Part shown: positions 63,922 to 64,000 of the stretch, piece by piece | Layout: every line of letters begins with the position of its first letter | Position numbering within the stretch: the stretch's first letter is position 1 | Origin: Flavisolibacter longurius | Lineage (GTDB): Bacteria; Bacteroidota; Bacteroidia; Chitinophagales; Chitinophagaceae | Length of the DNA: 64,000 nucleotides | Assembly: GCA_013327885.1 (NCBI GenBank) | Contig: JABUMY010000009.1 | Span: 182,423-246,422 of the forward strand | Direction: 5' to 3' | Position numbers and translations under genes: made by a program | The notes under the pieces: generated by a model | The model's database searches: none | Seen by the model: only the letters and a program-made list of their open reading frames with translations | What the model was told of the DNA's origin: nothing

Positions 63922-63960
63922 GGCCCCCACCTAACCTCCCCCGGTGGGGGAGGAACAGCC
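63922..63960. repeat. GGT-loop palindrome, copy C
   Basis: CCTCCCCC/GGT/GGGGGAGG perfect 8-bp hairpin (63935-63953) inside a GGCCCCC...CAGCC unit. It shares the plan and the CCCCCGGTGGGG core with copy A at 44247 and, inverted, copy B at 44433. Confidence 0.8.
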
Positions 63961-64000
63961 AACACACAGCGCCTCGCTTTTGCATTATACATTCTTAGCC

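Overview
This window is chromosomal DNA of a member of the Bacteroidota, most likely a Chitinophagaceae-like lineage. The evidence is a SusD/RagB-type lipoprotein end, a PorV-PorU pair of the type IX secretion system, promoter boxes of the TAnnTTTG type, start codons that nearly all lack a Shine-Dalgarno sequence (with rpsU as the striking exception), a mitochondrial-type citrate synthase, and the order rpsU-xerC-hpf-tRNAs-tuf-tRNA-secE-nusG-rpl-rpoBC. No phage, insertion sequence or CRISPR array was recognised.

Layout. 0-5 kb: 3' end of a SusD gene, an ECF sigma factor overlapping an anti-sigma-like membrane protein with a beta-barrel C-terminus, an LVIVD-repeat lipoprotein and a small outer-membrane barrel protein. 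5-16 kb: queG, a serine-hydrolase homologue that has lost its catalytic residues, clpB, several small secreted or membrane proteins, a Tat-type class V aminotransferase and tyrS. 15.8-22 kb: porV and a very large porU. 22-28.6 kb: an AT-rich accessory block with an acyltransferase, a transglutaminase-like membrane protein, two polytopic membrane proteins separated and flanked by a 356-bp direct repeat, and a methyltransferase. 28.6-49 kb: ribE, rpsU, xerC, hpf, five tRNAs, tuf, secE, nusG, rplKAJL, rpoB, rpoC. This translation/transcription array is interrupted twice, by a glycosyltransferase plus FkbM methyltransferase between nusG and rplK, and by an antisense ComEA-like gene between rplL and rpoB. 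49-64 kb: an OmpH/Skp-like chaperone, amino-acid permease, heptose kinase, a 976-bp gene-free stretch holding a large foldback, sucD, citrate synthase, ABC-F ATPase, an FAD protein, two neighbouring zinc phospholipase/nuclease-superfamily proteins, and an ABC-2 exporter pair.

The most unusual feature is not a gene. More than a dozen intergenic spaces carry degenerate tandem repeats with a strict 7-bp period (8 bp in one case), usually as two arms in inverted orientation around a short centre. Each locus has its own word, for example GTTTACM, GTCTCAC, GGCAATA or GTTTGGA. They sit between tRNAs and between ribosomal protein genes, and three of them contain a neighbouring gene's stop codon. A second family of GGT-loop palindromes occurs at both ends of the rpoB-rpoC spacer and after the last ABC gene. 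Function is unknown for both; they are the best candidates here for something undescribed.

All calls are from reading the sequence and translations. No database search was run, so product names rest on recognised motifs, length and context.
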